Counted from the first letter of the stretch, positions 1-5,885 are shown. The stretch is DNA of 10,616 bases from Legionellaceae bacterium (GCA_947470005.1 CANISA010000031.1:1-10616); one strand, 5' to 3'. Program-made: numbers and translations. The notes: generated by a model from the letters alone, not told the origin.

Positions 1-1
1 C

Positions 2-196
2 CGTAAACGAGGAAGAAAACGATTTTTCAGTTCTTCTATTTTTAAGGAGCGTTTCAGAACAATTGAGCGCGTGTTTGCTTGGGAAGACAAGTTCAAACGC
101 TTAATCGTACGATTCGAACACATTAGCGCGCATCATTACTCGATGAAAACGATCGCTTACACCATGATAAATTTACGTCATTTCTGTAAGCCGTAA
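2..196 (+). CDS. IS5-type DDE transposase, C-terminal part (cut by window edge)
   Basis: Frame 2 is open from the first bases to a TAA at 194-196 and encodes 64 residues. They read like the C-terminus of an IS5-family (IS4/IS5 superfamily, DDE) transposase: a basic stretch (RKRGRKRFF), then FRTIERVFAWEDKFKRL, then a 'RFEHISAHHYSMKTIAYTMINLRHFC' type ending (residues about 38-62). The Glu of 'TIER' (residue 22 of the visible part) is probably the third catalytic acidic residue. The enzyme would cut and join the ends of its insertion sequence. The start and the first two Asp lie left of the window, so I cannot tell whether the gene is intact or a remnant. No second inverted terminal repeat can be identified because the left end is missing. 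The frame is uninterrupted over the visible part. Family assignment is by recognition of the motif, without a search. Confidence 0.8.
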   Translation, partial: RKRGRKRFFSSSIFKERFRTIERVFAWEDKFKRLIVRFEHISAHHYSMKTIAYTMINLRHFCKP

Positions 197-410
197 CGCG
201 GAAAGATACTTTCCAGTAGTTTAACTGCTATGGGCAGCGTGGCCTAGAATTTTCGTCGCCTGAAATAAAATAAACCAGCCTCAAATTAGCGCCATAAGTA
301 TCATTTTCCTCCTGCTGCGCATTAATGCCCTCCTTCTGACTTTTCGATCCCACGGACGCAATATTTTTTTATAAATGTTGTTCAATAACTAGCAACGACT
401 TGTAACTTAT

Positions 411-1265
411 TTATAATACAGGAAAATAAGCTAAACAGACAGCCAGCCACATGATAAATCCATACATCGCGTTGGTAGAAAAAGCCTGTAGATAAGCCGT
501 CTCAGTTGGGTGGTGAATTAAGCGTTGCTGATAAACGAATATGAGAAGGCCAAGGAACCAAGCAATATAAAACAAGCGGGGTAAATGTTGTGTCCACGCA
601 ATGACAAGCCAGAGCCCATGCGCTATTCCCTGCAAAAGTAAGATGAAGATCTGTCCATATTTTCCAAAGAGAATCGCCGTTGATTTTACCCCAATACGTA
701 AGTCATCGGCGCGGTCAGCCATGGCATATTGGGTGTCGTAGGCGACGATCCAAAAAAAATTGAGTGCTATCAAACATCCCATGGTTAGATCAGCATGTGC
801 GCCTGATGCGGCGTAAGCCATGGGGATCCCCATTGAAAATGCAATCCCTAAGATCAGTTGAGGGGCCTCAAAAAAGCGTTTGCAGAAGGGGTAGAGAATG
901 GTTATGGCGAGTGCGCCGAGGGCGTAATAAAAGCAGGCTTGGGGCAATTGAACCAGGATTGCAAAGGCGGCCAAGAGCAAGGCCGCGAGCAGTAAAAGAG
1001 CGTTTTGAATGCTGACCTCACCGGTGGTTAATGGGCGTTTTTCGGTCCGTTTGACGTGTTGGTCGACGTGCCTGTCGGCCATGTCATTGAGGACGCAACC
1101 GGCTGATCGCATTAAAAATGTGCCTAAGAAAAAATAAATGAGATGTGGCGTGGGCGGCGTGCCCTGATTGGCAAGCCATAGGGCCCATGCCGTGGGGAAC
1201 CACAGGAGCAACGTTCCGACGGGTTTATGAAAACGAATCAAGCGAAAGGTCGCACTTATGTTCAC
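411..1265 (-). CDS. ubiA: 4-hydroxybenzoate polyprenyltransferase UbiA
   Basis: This integral inner-membrane enzyme attaches the polyprenyl chain to 4-hydroxybenzoate, the second step of ubiquinone synthesis. At 284 residues it is close to E. coli UbiA (290). The first Asp-rich motif NDMADRHVD is at 60-68 and the second, YDTQYAMADRADD, at 176-188; both bind the Mg-diphosphate of the prenyl donor. Several hydrophobic segments (about 15-32, 42-58, 88-106, 111-126, 137-152, 163-176, 204-224, 231-246, 266-282) fit the multi-helix fold. The start is GTG (1265-1263), overlapping the ubiC stop as GTGA, so translation is probably coupled. It is the last gene of a minus-strand run. The order ubiC-ubiA matches the E. 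coli operon, which supports the call. No convincing terminator follows it. Confidence 0.96.
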   Translation of the reverse strand: MNISATFRLIRFHKPVGTLLLWFPTAWALWLANQGTPPTPHLIYFFLGTFLMRSAGCVLNDMADRHVDQHVKRTEKRPLTTGEVSIQNALLLLAALLLAAFAILVQLPQACFYYALGALAITILYPFCKRFFEAPQLILGIAFSMGIPMAYAASGAHADLTMGCLIALNFFWIVAYDTQYAMADRADDLRIGVKSTAILFGKYGQIFILLLQGIAHGLWLVIAWTQHLPRLFYIAWFLGLLIFVYQQRLIHHPTETAYLQAFSTNAMYGFIMWLAVCLAYFPVL

Positions 1266-1786
1266 AGGCAGTATTTCCGTAGGCCGGGCAGGAAAATTTC
1301 AAGAAGGTAAAACGGAAAGGTGTCTCGTACGGAGAAGGTCGAGAGACGCGCCCATAACGGGATTTCGCCCTGATGCATGGAGTCGATTAAAAAATGGTAT
1401 TCAACGCTGTCTTGATTAATGGGGTAGTGCTTCATGTGGACACGCTTGATGTTTGGATTATCCCAAATGAGCTCGCCTAACGCCTGAGTCTTCAAGCGTG
1501 AAAAGAGCAGGGCTTCCGCTTGGTAGGTGGGTAACGGGAGGATAGTACGTGCATACCAGCAGATGTCTGTTGATGCCCACATCAGAATCTCGCGATGAAG
1601 CGCGTGCTCATTTGCGTTGATACACAGTGCTCGTTTATCCCATGCATCAGGGGCGCTCCATTCATGCCGGAGGACGTCAAGTCGCACCTCTAGCGCCACC
1701 GCTTTGAGTTTATCGGTTAGAGAATCGTGATGGATAAGCCAGGGGAGTAACGTATTAGCAGGTTCGTGTGGATCCAGAGGTATCAT
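1262..1786 (-). CDS. ubiC: Chorismate pyruvate-lyase UbiC
   Basis: UbiC converts chorismate to 4-hydroxybenzoate and pyruvate in the cytosol, supplying the ring that the adjacent UbiA prenylates. The 174-residue product is slightly longer than E. coli UbiC (165). Recognisable blocks are LHREIL (63-68, with Arg65 matching E. coli Arg76), WYARTILP (77-84, Arg80 matching Arg91), LGELIW (103-108), and the C-terminal LLEIFLPGL (161-169), whose Glu163 matches the active-site Glu155. All expected catalytic residues are therefore present. The region at about 112-140 is longer than in E. coli. The start is ATG with AGGA 9 bases upstream. Only 11 bases separate it from the response-regulator stop, and its own stop overlaps the ubiA start by 4 bases. 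Confidence 0.93.
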   Translation of the reverse strand: MIPLDPHEPANTLLPWLIHHDSLTDKLKAVALEVRLDVLRHEWSAPDAWDKRALCINANEHALHREILMWASTDICWYARTILPLPTYQAEALLFSRLKTQALGELIWDNPNIKRVHMKHYPINQDSVEYHFLIDSMHQGEIPLWARLSTFSVRDTFPFYLLEIFLPGLRKYCL

Positions 1787-1797
1787 ATGCGTGTATC

Positions 1798-2481
1798 CTA
1801 TCCGTTGAACTGGTACCCAAACCCGCGTACGGTTTTAATCCAGGGTTCTTCGTCCGAGTTATCACCGAGCTTGTTTCTTAAATTACTAATATGTACGTCA
1901 ATGCTGCGATCGTAGGCTGTGAATTTCCGACCCAGCGCGTATTCCGTTAATTCCTCTTTTGAAAATGCTTGATGGGGTGATTTGATGAGAATTTCCACAA
2001 TATTAAATTCAGTATTAGTTAACTCCAATATTTTTCCATGAAGGCTGATGAGGCGACTGCCACAATCAATGGTAATGCCATGATACTCAATCAACGCTCG
2101 ATGAGGTGCAGGCAAGCCTGAGGTCCGTCGCAGGACAGCGCGCAATCGAGCGATTAACTCATCAGGGTTACAGGGCTTGAGTAAATAATCATCCGCACCT
2201 AAGTCAAGTCCAATCAAGCGGTCAATGTCATCTTCGCGCCCAGTCAGAAAGAGAACAGGCGTACTTGAGTGTTTACGAATGGCCTGCAAGACGTCAAAAC
2301 CATGGCACGTTGGCAACATGACCTCCAAAATAATGGCATCAAATGATTGGTTTAATGCTATTTTGAGGCCGTGTTCGCCATCATGAGCACACCGTACGTC
2401 AAATCCTTCTGTCGTTAAATACTGAGATAAGAGAGGGGTGAGTGTTGTGTCATTATCAATTACTAACACCTGCTTATTCAT
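1798..2481 (-). CDS. OmpR/CpxR-like response regulator with Glu at the phospho-acceptor site
   Basis: This is a 227-residue DNA-binding response regulator. A receiver domain (about 3-116) is followed by an OmpR-type winged helix (about 130-225). The C-terminal block with DRSIDVHISNLR (191-202) and WIKTVRGFGY (214-223) is closest to CpxR of the families I know. In the receiver, Thr80 (FLTGR) and Lys102 (LLKPC) are normal. The usual phospho-acceptor Asp is Glu53, in IILEVMLP (codon GAG at 2325-2323). The second residue of the acidic pocket is Asn (VID-N-D, residues 7-11). I see this directly in the DNA. Normal aspartyl phosphorylation is therefore unlikely, and the protein may be locked in one state or work without phosphate. 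No histidine kinase gene is adjacent. Its ATG overlaps the corC stop (ATGA), with AAGGA 8 bases before the ATG. The target genes are unknown. Confidence 0.9.
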   Translation of the reverse strand: MNKQVLVIDNDTTLTPLLSQYLTTEGFDVRCAHDGEHGLKIALNQSFDAIILEVMLPTCHGFDVLQAIRKHSSTPVLFLTGREDDIDRLIGLDLGADDYLLKPCNPDELIARLRAVLRRTSGLPAPHRALIEYHGITIDCGSRLISLHGKILELTNTEFNIVEILIKSPHQAFSKEELTEYALGRKFTAYDRSIDVHISNLRNKLGDNSDEEPWIKTVRGFGYQFNG

Positions 2482-3329
2482 GAAGAGAGGTCCTTTGAAT
2501 GAGTCGCACGCTCATCGATGCATTCCAAGAGTTTAATTCGTCGTGCATCAGCATGAATGACTTTAAAGGCAAAGCCGTTGATATGGATTCGTTCTCCACG
2601 CTTGGGCAAATGGCCGAAAGCTGCCATCACGATGCCACCCACGGTGTCGTAGGAGGCATCACTAAACTGCCCTTGAAGGACCTCATTGAATTCGTCAATA
2701 GGTGTGTGGGCTTTTAAAATATAGCAATGATCGCCATGCGACTTGATGTAAGCCTCTTCGTCAATGTCAAATTCATCCTCAATATCACCAATGATTTGTT
2801 CAATGATGTCTTCCAAGGTTACAAATCCAGATACCGCACCGTACTCATCAACCACGATGGCCATGTGGTTACGGTTGACACGAAATTCACTGAGCAACAT
2901 GTCAAGACGTTTACTTTCAGGGACAAACGTTGCCTGCCGAACAATATCGAGCAAGTCAAAATTCTCTGTATGGGTACCATGAAAGCGTAATAAATCTTTC
3001 GCGTGCAATGTTCCAATCACATCGTCTTTGTTGTCGCCGGTGACGGGAAAGCGTGAGTGTCCGGTCTCCGTGACGACATTGAGCACTTCTGGAAGGGTGT
3101 TGTTTTTAGAGATACAGGTCATTTGTTTTTTAGGCAACATAATGTCTCTGACCTTCATGTGAGCAAACAAGATAACACCTTCTATCATGCCCAATGTTTC
3201 TGCATTAATGAGAGAGCGCATATGTGCTTCTCGCAGCAGGTGGATTAAATCGTCTTTATTTTGAGGTTCAAGGTGTAAAAATTGTTTTAAACGGATGAAC
3301 CACGAGTGCGTGTCGTCTTCTTTATTCAA
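2478..3329 (-). CDS. corC: CorC/YbeX-type CBS-domain protein
   Basis: This 283-residue soluble protein of the CorC/HlyC family (E. coli CorC has 292 residues) is linked in the literature to Mg/Co efflux and, through its neighbour YbeY, to ribosome quality. The first CBS repeat spans about 57-115 (VRDIMLP, then GHSRFPV at 90-96). The second spans about 125-182, with the signature VVDEYGAVSGFVTLEDI at 159-175. A CorC_HlyC C-terminal domain spans about 192-272 (SYDTVGG at 226-232, with LPKRGE following). There is no membrane (DUF21) domain, as in CorC proper. The start is taken as TTG (3329-3327), because AGAGGA lies 8 bases upstream and an in-frame stop sits just above. The gene overlaps ybeY by 8 bases upstream and the response regulator by 4 downstream. 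Confidence 0.93.
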   Translation of the reverse strand: MNKEDDTHSWFIRLKQFLHLEPQNKDDLIHLLREAHMRSLINAETLGMIEGVILFAHMKVRDIMLPKKQMTCISKNNTLPEVLNVVTETGHSRFPVTGDNKDDVIGTLHAKDLLRFHGTHTENFDLLDIVRQATFVPESKRLDMLLSEFRVNRNHMAIVVDEYGAVSGFVTLEDIIEQIIGDIEDEFDIDEEAYIKSHGDHCYILKAHTPIDEFNEVLQGQFSDASYDTVGGIVMAAFGHLPKRGERIHINGFAFKVIHADARRIKLLECIDERATHSKDLSS

Positions 3330-3798
3330 TCGAATGATCCTCTATCGCATAAGGGTTATCAAAACCGAGCTCAGCCAGCACCTTAATTTCAAGTGATTGC
3401 ATGAGGGCTGTATCCTGCTCTTCCATGTGATCGTAACCTAATAAATGAAGCACACCATGGATGACAATGTGTGCCCAATGAGCAATCAGTGGTCTGTCGA
3501 GGGTAACACTTTCTTCTTCCAATACGGCAGGGCAAATGATTATATCCCCAAGGAAAGGGTGCTCGAGCATAATCTCACTCGGAAGATCCGATGGAAAAGA
3601 AAGAACATTGGTTGCTTTGTTTTGCTTCCGATAGGTTCTGTTTAAATCTGTGATTTCATCTTGTTCAACAAAGCGTAAGGTCAGCTCCGTCGTCTGTTGG
3701 TTTGGCGGAAGCACGAGCTGAACCCAGCGGGTCAACGTTTCGTCGGAAACGGGTATTTTTTTTTCACACGCGTGTTGGATGTCCAAGTGGTCGCTCAT
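3322..3798 (-). CDS. ybeY: Endoribonuclease YbeY (rRNA maturation factor)
   Basis: YbeY is a zinc-dependent single-strand endoribonuclease needed for 16S rRNA 3'-end maturation and 70S quality control. The metal site HGVLHLLGYDH, with three His, is at 114-124 of the 158-residue product. The other family block, NKATNVLSFP, is at 60-69 (often TDVLSFP; here Asn replaces Asp). I chose the ATG at 3798-3796 rather than the in-frame ATG 21 bases upstream (3819). The inner ATG forms an ATGA overlap with the previous gene's stop and has AAGG 7 bases before it, whereas the outer one has no ribosome binding site. The corC gene follows with an 8-base overlap, as in the usual ybeZ-ybeY-corC order. The PhoH-type ybeZ normally upstream is absent, and an unrelated gene takes its place. 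Confidence 0.93.
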   Translation of the reverse strand: MSDHLDIQHACEKKIPVSDETLTRWVQLVLPPNQQTTELTLRFVEQDEITDLNRTYRKQNKATNVLSFPSDLPSEIMLEHPFLGDIIICPAVLEEESVTLDRPLIAHWAHIVIHGVLHLLGYDHMEEQDTALMQSLEIKVLAELGFDNPYAIEDHSIE

Positions 3799-4502
3799 GT
3801 GCTGGCCTTGAGAAGCCATTCAATTTGATTTTTTAAGCTAATGGGCATGCCGGATAGTTCTTCAATCGCTTTGTCATCATAAATGGACGCGTCTGCACGT
3901 AAAATGGCGAGATCACGCGCTTGATGTAGCCAGGTGATTTGAGGAGCAAATAAATGCAGGATAGCTTCAACCCATTGATCTAATATCTGCCAATAAGGGT
4001 CATCGGTTAGGGTCATCTTAAACCGGTTAATAAACGAGTTAGCATGCTTCCCATCATACCATATTTCTGAGGAGACCCAGCGATTGACCGTAAATAAACG
4101 AATCGGTTCACCGCGTTGATTCATTCCGATAGCGACGAGATGAGTCATCGGGTTCTTCAAGTACTTGTCCCAATCAGGCAGTGGTGCAGGTTTAATGCGT
4201 TTTGGAATATGCGGGTAACGTAGAAAACAATGAAAATGACCTTGTTCGGTTCGCTCAAAATCTTCTCGATGGCAGTGATAGAAATATTGTGCGCCCGTGG
4301 TGTGGTCGATGCGATCGCCTTTGGGGTAGTGTGTCATATGGAGGTGTTGCTCTTGCTGTCGCAGGGTGTAGTGGAGAATGCTCTCCCCTTGCCGCTCCAT
4401 CATTTGTTGTTGCGCGGTGAGTGCACATTTTGCATATCGCAATAGTTTTGATCGTCGTGATGCAGTCAAGACTGGCCATTCAAAAGGGGTATCGTTCAGC
4501 AT
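3795..4502 (-). CDS. Conserved-looking His-rich protein of unknown function
   Basis: This is a 235-residue cytosolic-looking protein with no signal peptide or membrane segment. I do not know its function. It resembles an uncharacterised proteobacterial family (possibly the one named DUF6969, from memory and unchecked). Visible features are a basic helical N-terminus (15-30), HYPKGD (58-63), QYFYHCHR (72-79) and GHFHCFLR (88-95), then a strand-rich block HLVAIGMNQRGEPIRLFTVN (121-140) with RWV after it, and a C-terminal acidic/helical part. The His, Cys and aromatic cluster at 53-92 could bind a metal or form an active site, but that is inference. The stop overlaps the ybeY ATG by 2 bases (ATGA), making it the first gene of the six-gene run. 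The ATG at 4502 has no clear ribosome binding site, so a start at Met34/35 cannot be excluded. Confidence 0.8.
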   Translation of the reverse strand: MLNDTPFEWPVLTASRRSKLLRYAKCALTAQQQMMERQGESILHYTLRQQEQHLHMTHYPKGDRIDHTTGAQYFYHCHREDFERTEQGHFHCFLRYPHIPKRIKPAPLPDWDKYLKNPMTHLVAIGMNQRGEPIRLFTVNRWVSSEIWYDGKHANSFINRFKMTLTDDPYWQILDQWVEAILHLFAPQITWLHQARDLAILRADASIYDDKAIEELSGMPISLKNQIEWLLKAST

Positions 4503-4513
4503 AGAATCAGATC

Positions 4514-4544
4514 AATAAAGGGCGATCCAGAAGACTGGTCGCCC
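4514..4544 (-). terminator. Intrinsic terminator after the cysteine-repeat gene
   Basis: Read on the minus strand, GGGCGACCAG pairs with CTGG(A)TCGCCC around a TCTT loop. This gives a 10-bp stem with one bulged base at 4544-4520, followed by TTTATT (4519-4514). It starts about 18 bases after the stop of the cysteine-repeat gene and ends only 11 bases before the ATG of the next gene. That leaves almost no space for a separate promoter. The structure is visible directly; its strength is not known. Confidence 0.65.
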
Positions 4545-4562
4545 CGTGTTGGTGAGGGTTAA

Positions 4563-4817
4563 TTAGCTACCTGTGCAACTAGAGGCGGCACAACTAGCAG
4601 CTGCACAACTAGCAGCTGCACAGCTAGCGCCTGCGCAACCATTGCAACCTTTACAGGCTGTACAGCCTGTACAGCCTGTACAACCTGTACAGGCTTTGCA
4701 ACCTTGGCATGCCGAAGTTGAAGAGCCAGTGGTTGCATCAGCATAAGCAACTGGAACAATTAAAGCCGTTGAAAGCGTGGTCAGTAAGGCGGCAACTGCT
4801 AATGATGTCTTTTTCAT
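4563..4817 (-). CDS. Small exported cysteine-repeat protein
   Basis: This 84-residue protein has a classic Sec signal peptide: KK at 2-3, a hydrophobic core at about 5-23, and an AYA|DA signal peptidase I site after residue 26. The mature part (about 58 residues) has 13 Cys. Nine are spaced exactly every 3 residues (37, 40, 43 ... 61; mostly C-T-G units), then four more every 5 residues (66, 71, 76, 81; C-A-A-A-S units). The last Cys of the first block starts the second. Apart from Cys it is nearly all Gly, Ala, Ser and Thr, with two Lys and one Asn. I do not recognise the family. Thiol-based metal binding (metallothionein-like) or disulfide-linked assembly in the periplasm is plausible but inferred. 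A strong AAGGA lies 8 bases before the ATG, and an intrinsic terminator follows, so it is probably transcribed on its own. Confidence 0.85.
   Translation of the reverse strand: MKKTSLAVAALLTTLSTALIVPVAYADATTGSSTSACQGCKACTGCTGCTGCTACKGCNGCAGASCAAASCAAASCAASSCTGS
4573..4632. repeat. 15-bp tandem repeat, four units, inside the cysteine-repeat gene
   Basis: Four units follow one another: 4573-4587 (degenerate), 4588-4602 and 4603-4617 (identical, GCACAACTAGCAGCT), and 4618-4632 (diverged). Each encodes one five-residue Cys-Ala-Ala-Ala-Ser-like unit. The two identical neighbours suggest recent duplication. Confidence 0.85.
4634..4705. repeat. 9-bp tandem repeat, about eight units, inside the cysteine-repeat gene
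   Basis: Units of the type TACAGCCTG run from about 4634 to 4705. The best conserved are 4652-4660, 4661-4669, 4670-4678 and 4679-4687, and the outer ones read GCAACC variants. Each encodes one Cys-Xaa-Gly/Ala triplet. The stretch 4652-4671 is a perfect 20-bp palindrome, and CCTGTACAGG at 4684-4693 is another. Confidence 0.85.
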
Positions 4818-4867
4818 GATTACTTTCCTTGTACACGTTTAATAAGAGGATTCGCCTAGAGTCTGTC

Positions 4868-4886
4868 GATTATGACGAGCATAATC
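4868..4886. promoter_or_regulatory. Perfect inverted repeat, operator-like
   Basis: GATTATG (4868-4874), a 5-base spacer, and CATAATC (4880-4886) form a perfect 7-bp inverted repeat of 19 bp in all. It lies 51 bases upstream of the cysteine-repeat ATG in the divergent region. AT-rich arms and a short spacer suit a dimeric regulator better than a terminator, since no T-run follows on either strand. The binding protein is unknown. Confidence 0.45.
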
Positions 4887-4961
4887 AAATACTTTATATA
4901 ACAGTCTCTTATTCAATCTTAGCAAAGAGATGGCGTAGATGCGATCTGATTCTTAAAAAAT

Positions 4962-4986
4962 ATCCTGAGACAAAAAAATCCTGAGA
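4962..4986. repeat. Pair of direct repeats ATCCTGAGA upstream of yciV
   Basis: ATCCTGAGA occurs at 4962-4970 and again at 4978-4986, 16 bases apart start to start, separated by an A-rich run. They lie directly upstream of the -10 box at 5002, the place where an activator or repressor would bind. Confidence 0.5.
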
Positions 4987-5001
4987 TAGATGAAAATCGT
5001 A

Positions 5002-5007
5002 TATAAT
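5002..5007 (+). promoter_or_regulatory. Candidate -10 box of the yciV-relA run
   Basis: A consensus TATAAT lies 31 bases before the yciV ATG. There is no good -35: the nearest candidate, CTGAGA at 4981-4986, has a 15-base spacer and falls inside the second direct repeat. If used, the 5' leader would be about 25 bases. Confidence 0.5.
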
Positions 5008-5038
5008 GTAGGATACGTTTTCTTTTAGCGCGAGATTG

Positions 5039-5869
5039 ATGATTGATCTGCATTGCCATAGCCATTTTTCTGATGGTCTCCTGAGCCCCGATCTGCTATT
5101 AGCCAAGGCGCTGGAGGCGGGCGTTCGCGTGTTGGCTCTGACGGATCACGACACGACAGCAGGCTTAACATCGTTGCATCTGGCAGCGATTGATTGCCCG
5201 ATTCAGGTGATCAATGGCATTGAGCTTAGCGTACGTTGGAAGATGAATGATATTCATATTATTGGCTTAATGATTGATCCGCAACATGAAGATCTTGTCT
5301 CCTGTGTGCTTCAGCAAGAAGAGTCCCGGATCGCTCGAGCGAAGGAGATTGGAGCGTGCTTAGCCATTATCGGGGTTACGGATGCTTATCAAAAGGCGTG
5401 TGATTACGCGGGACATGAGCGAGTGGGCCGCCCTCATTTTGCTCACGTTCTGGTGGAGGAAGGTGTTGTCCCTGACATGAAACATGCGTTTCAGCGTTAT
5501 CTTGTGCGAGGGCGACCTGCGTTCGTTCCGACCACGTGGTTGAGTTTGGAGGACGTGGTGGAGACGATCATCAAGGCAGGCGGCCAGGCCGTTATTGCAC
5601 ATCCACTCAAATATAAATTGACTCGTTCTAAGCTGCATGCGTTAATCAGAGCATTTAAAGACGCTGGCGGCGTTGGAATGGAAGCGGTTTCTGGACAAAT
5701 GACCGCGCCGCAAGTGATGGAAGTGGTCGGGTTGTGCAGTCGGTTTGAATTGCTTGCTTCAACGGGATCAGATTATCATGGAGATAAGGTCTCACGCATA
5801 GGTTTAGGGCGGCAACTTCCCCTGCCGGCGGGTTGCACACCTATTTGGCATGAATGGGCTATTCATTGA
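5039..5869 (+). CDS. rnm: PHP-domain 5'-3' exoribonuclease (YciV / RNase AM)
   Basis: A 276-residue PHP-family phosphoesterase (E. coli YciV/RNase AM has 293), in E. coli a 5'-to-3' exonuclease that trims rRNA 5' ends and degrades short RNAs. The metal-binding motifs are all visible: DLHCHS (3-8), Asp12, TDHDT (35-39), GIELS (60-64), His74, GRPHFA (130-135), IAHP (186-189) and GSDYH (243-247). The C-terminal LPLPAG (260-265) also matches the E. coli protein. I use the ATG at 5039 rather than the TTG at 5036, because the protein then begins just before the first metal motif. The ribosome binding site is weak (GAG, 4 bases away). It is the first gene of the plus-strand run, and yciO follows after 16 bases, as in E. 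coli. Confidence 0.92.
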   Translation: MIDLHCHSHFSDGLLSPDLLLAKALEAGVRVLALTDHDTTAGLTSLHLAAIDCPIQVINGIELSVRWKMNDIHIIGLMIDPQHEDLVSCVLQQEESRIARAKEIGACLAIIGVTDAYQKACDYAGHERVGRPHFAHVLVEEGVVPDMKHAFQRYLVRGRPAFVPTTWLSLEDVVETIIKAGGQAVIAHPLKYKLTRSKLHALIRAFKDAGGVGMEAVSGQMTAPQVMEVVGLCSRFELLASTGSDYHGDKVSRIGLGRQLPLPAGCTPIWHEWAIH

Positions 5870-5885
5870 GAGGGATCTTTAGGTT

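Noticed and set aside
240..390. Minus-strand open stretch of about 45 codons from a possible GTG near 338, with GGAGG-like sequences inside
   Set aside because: No recognisable product, no well-placed ribosome binding site for that frame and no supporting neighbour. The GGAGG motifs serve only a 13-codon ATG frame. Too weak for a gene call.
361..410. Possible terminator after ubiA (GTTG/CAAC arms around a 12-base loop, then an A/T run)
   Set aside because: Only a 4-bp stem with a large loop; not convincing.
764..1015. Plus-strand 83-codon frame inside ubiA, and similar frames opposite rlmD and yciV
   Set aside because: Composition follows the antisense of clear coding regions, and no family is recognised.
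3798..3819. Upstream in-frame ATG for ybeY giving seven extra residues
   Set aside because: No ribosome binding site there, while the inner ATG has AAGG and the ATGA coupling overlap.
4573..4705. CRISPR array
   Set aside because: Repeats are 9 and 15 bp, directly adjacent with no unique spacers, and lie in frame within a gene.
4559..4759. Alternative minus-strand frame of 66 codons with Val-Gln-Ala repeats overlapping the cysteine-repeat gene
   Set aside because: Shadow of the same DNA repeats. It lacks a ribosome binding site and a signal peptide, while the other frame has both.
4909..5106. Minus-strand 65-codon frame over the start of yciV
   Set aside because: It overlaps the first metal motif of a clear gene and covers the candidate promoter; no recognisable features.
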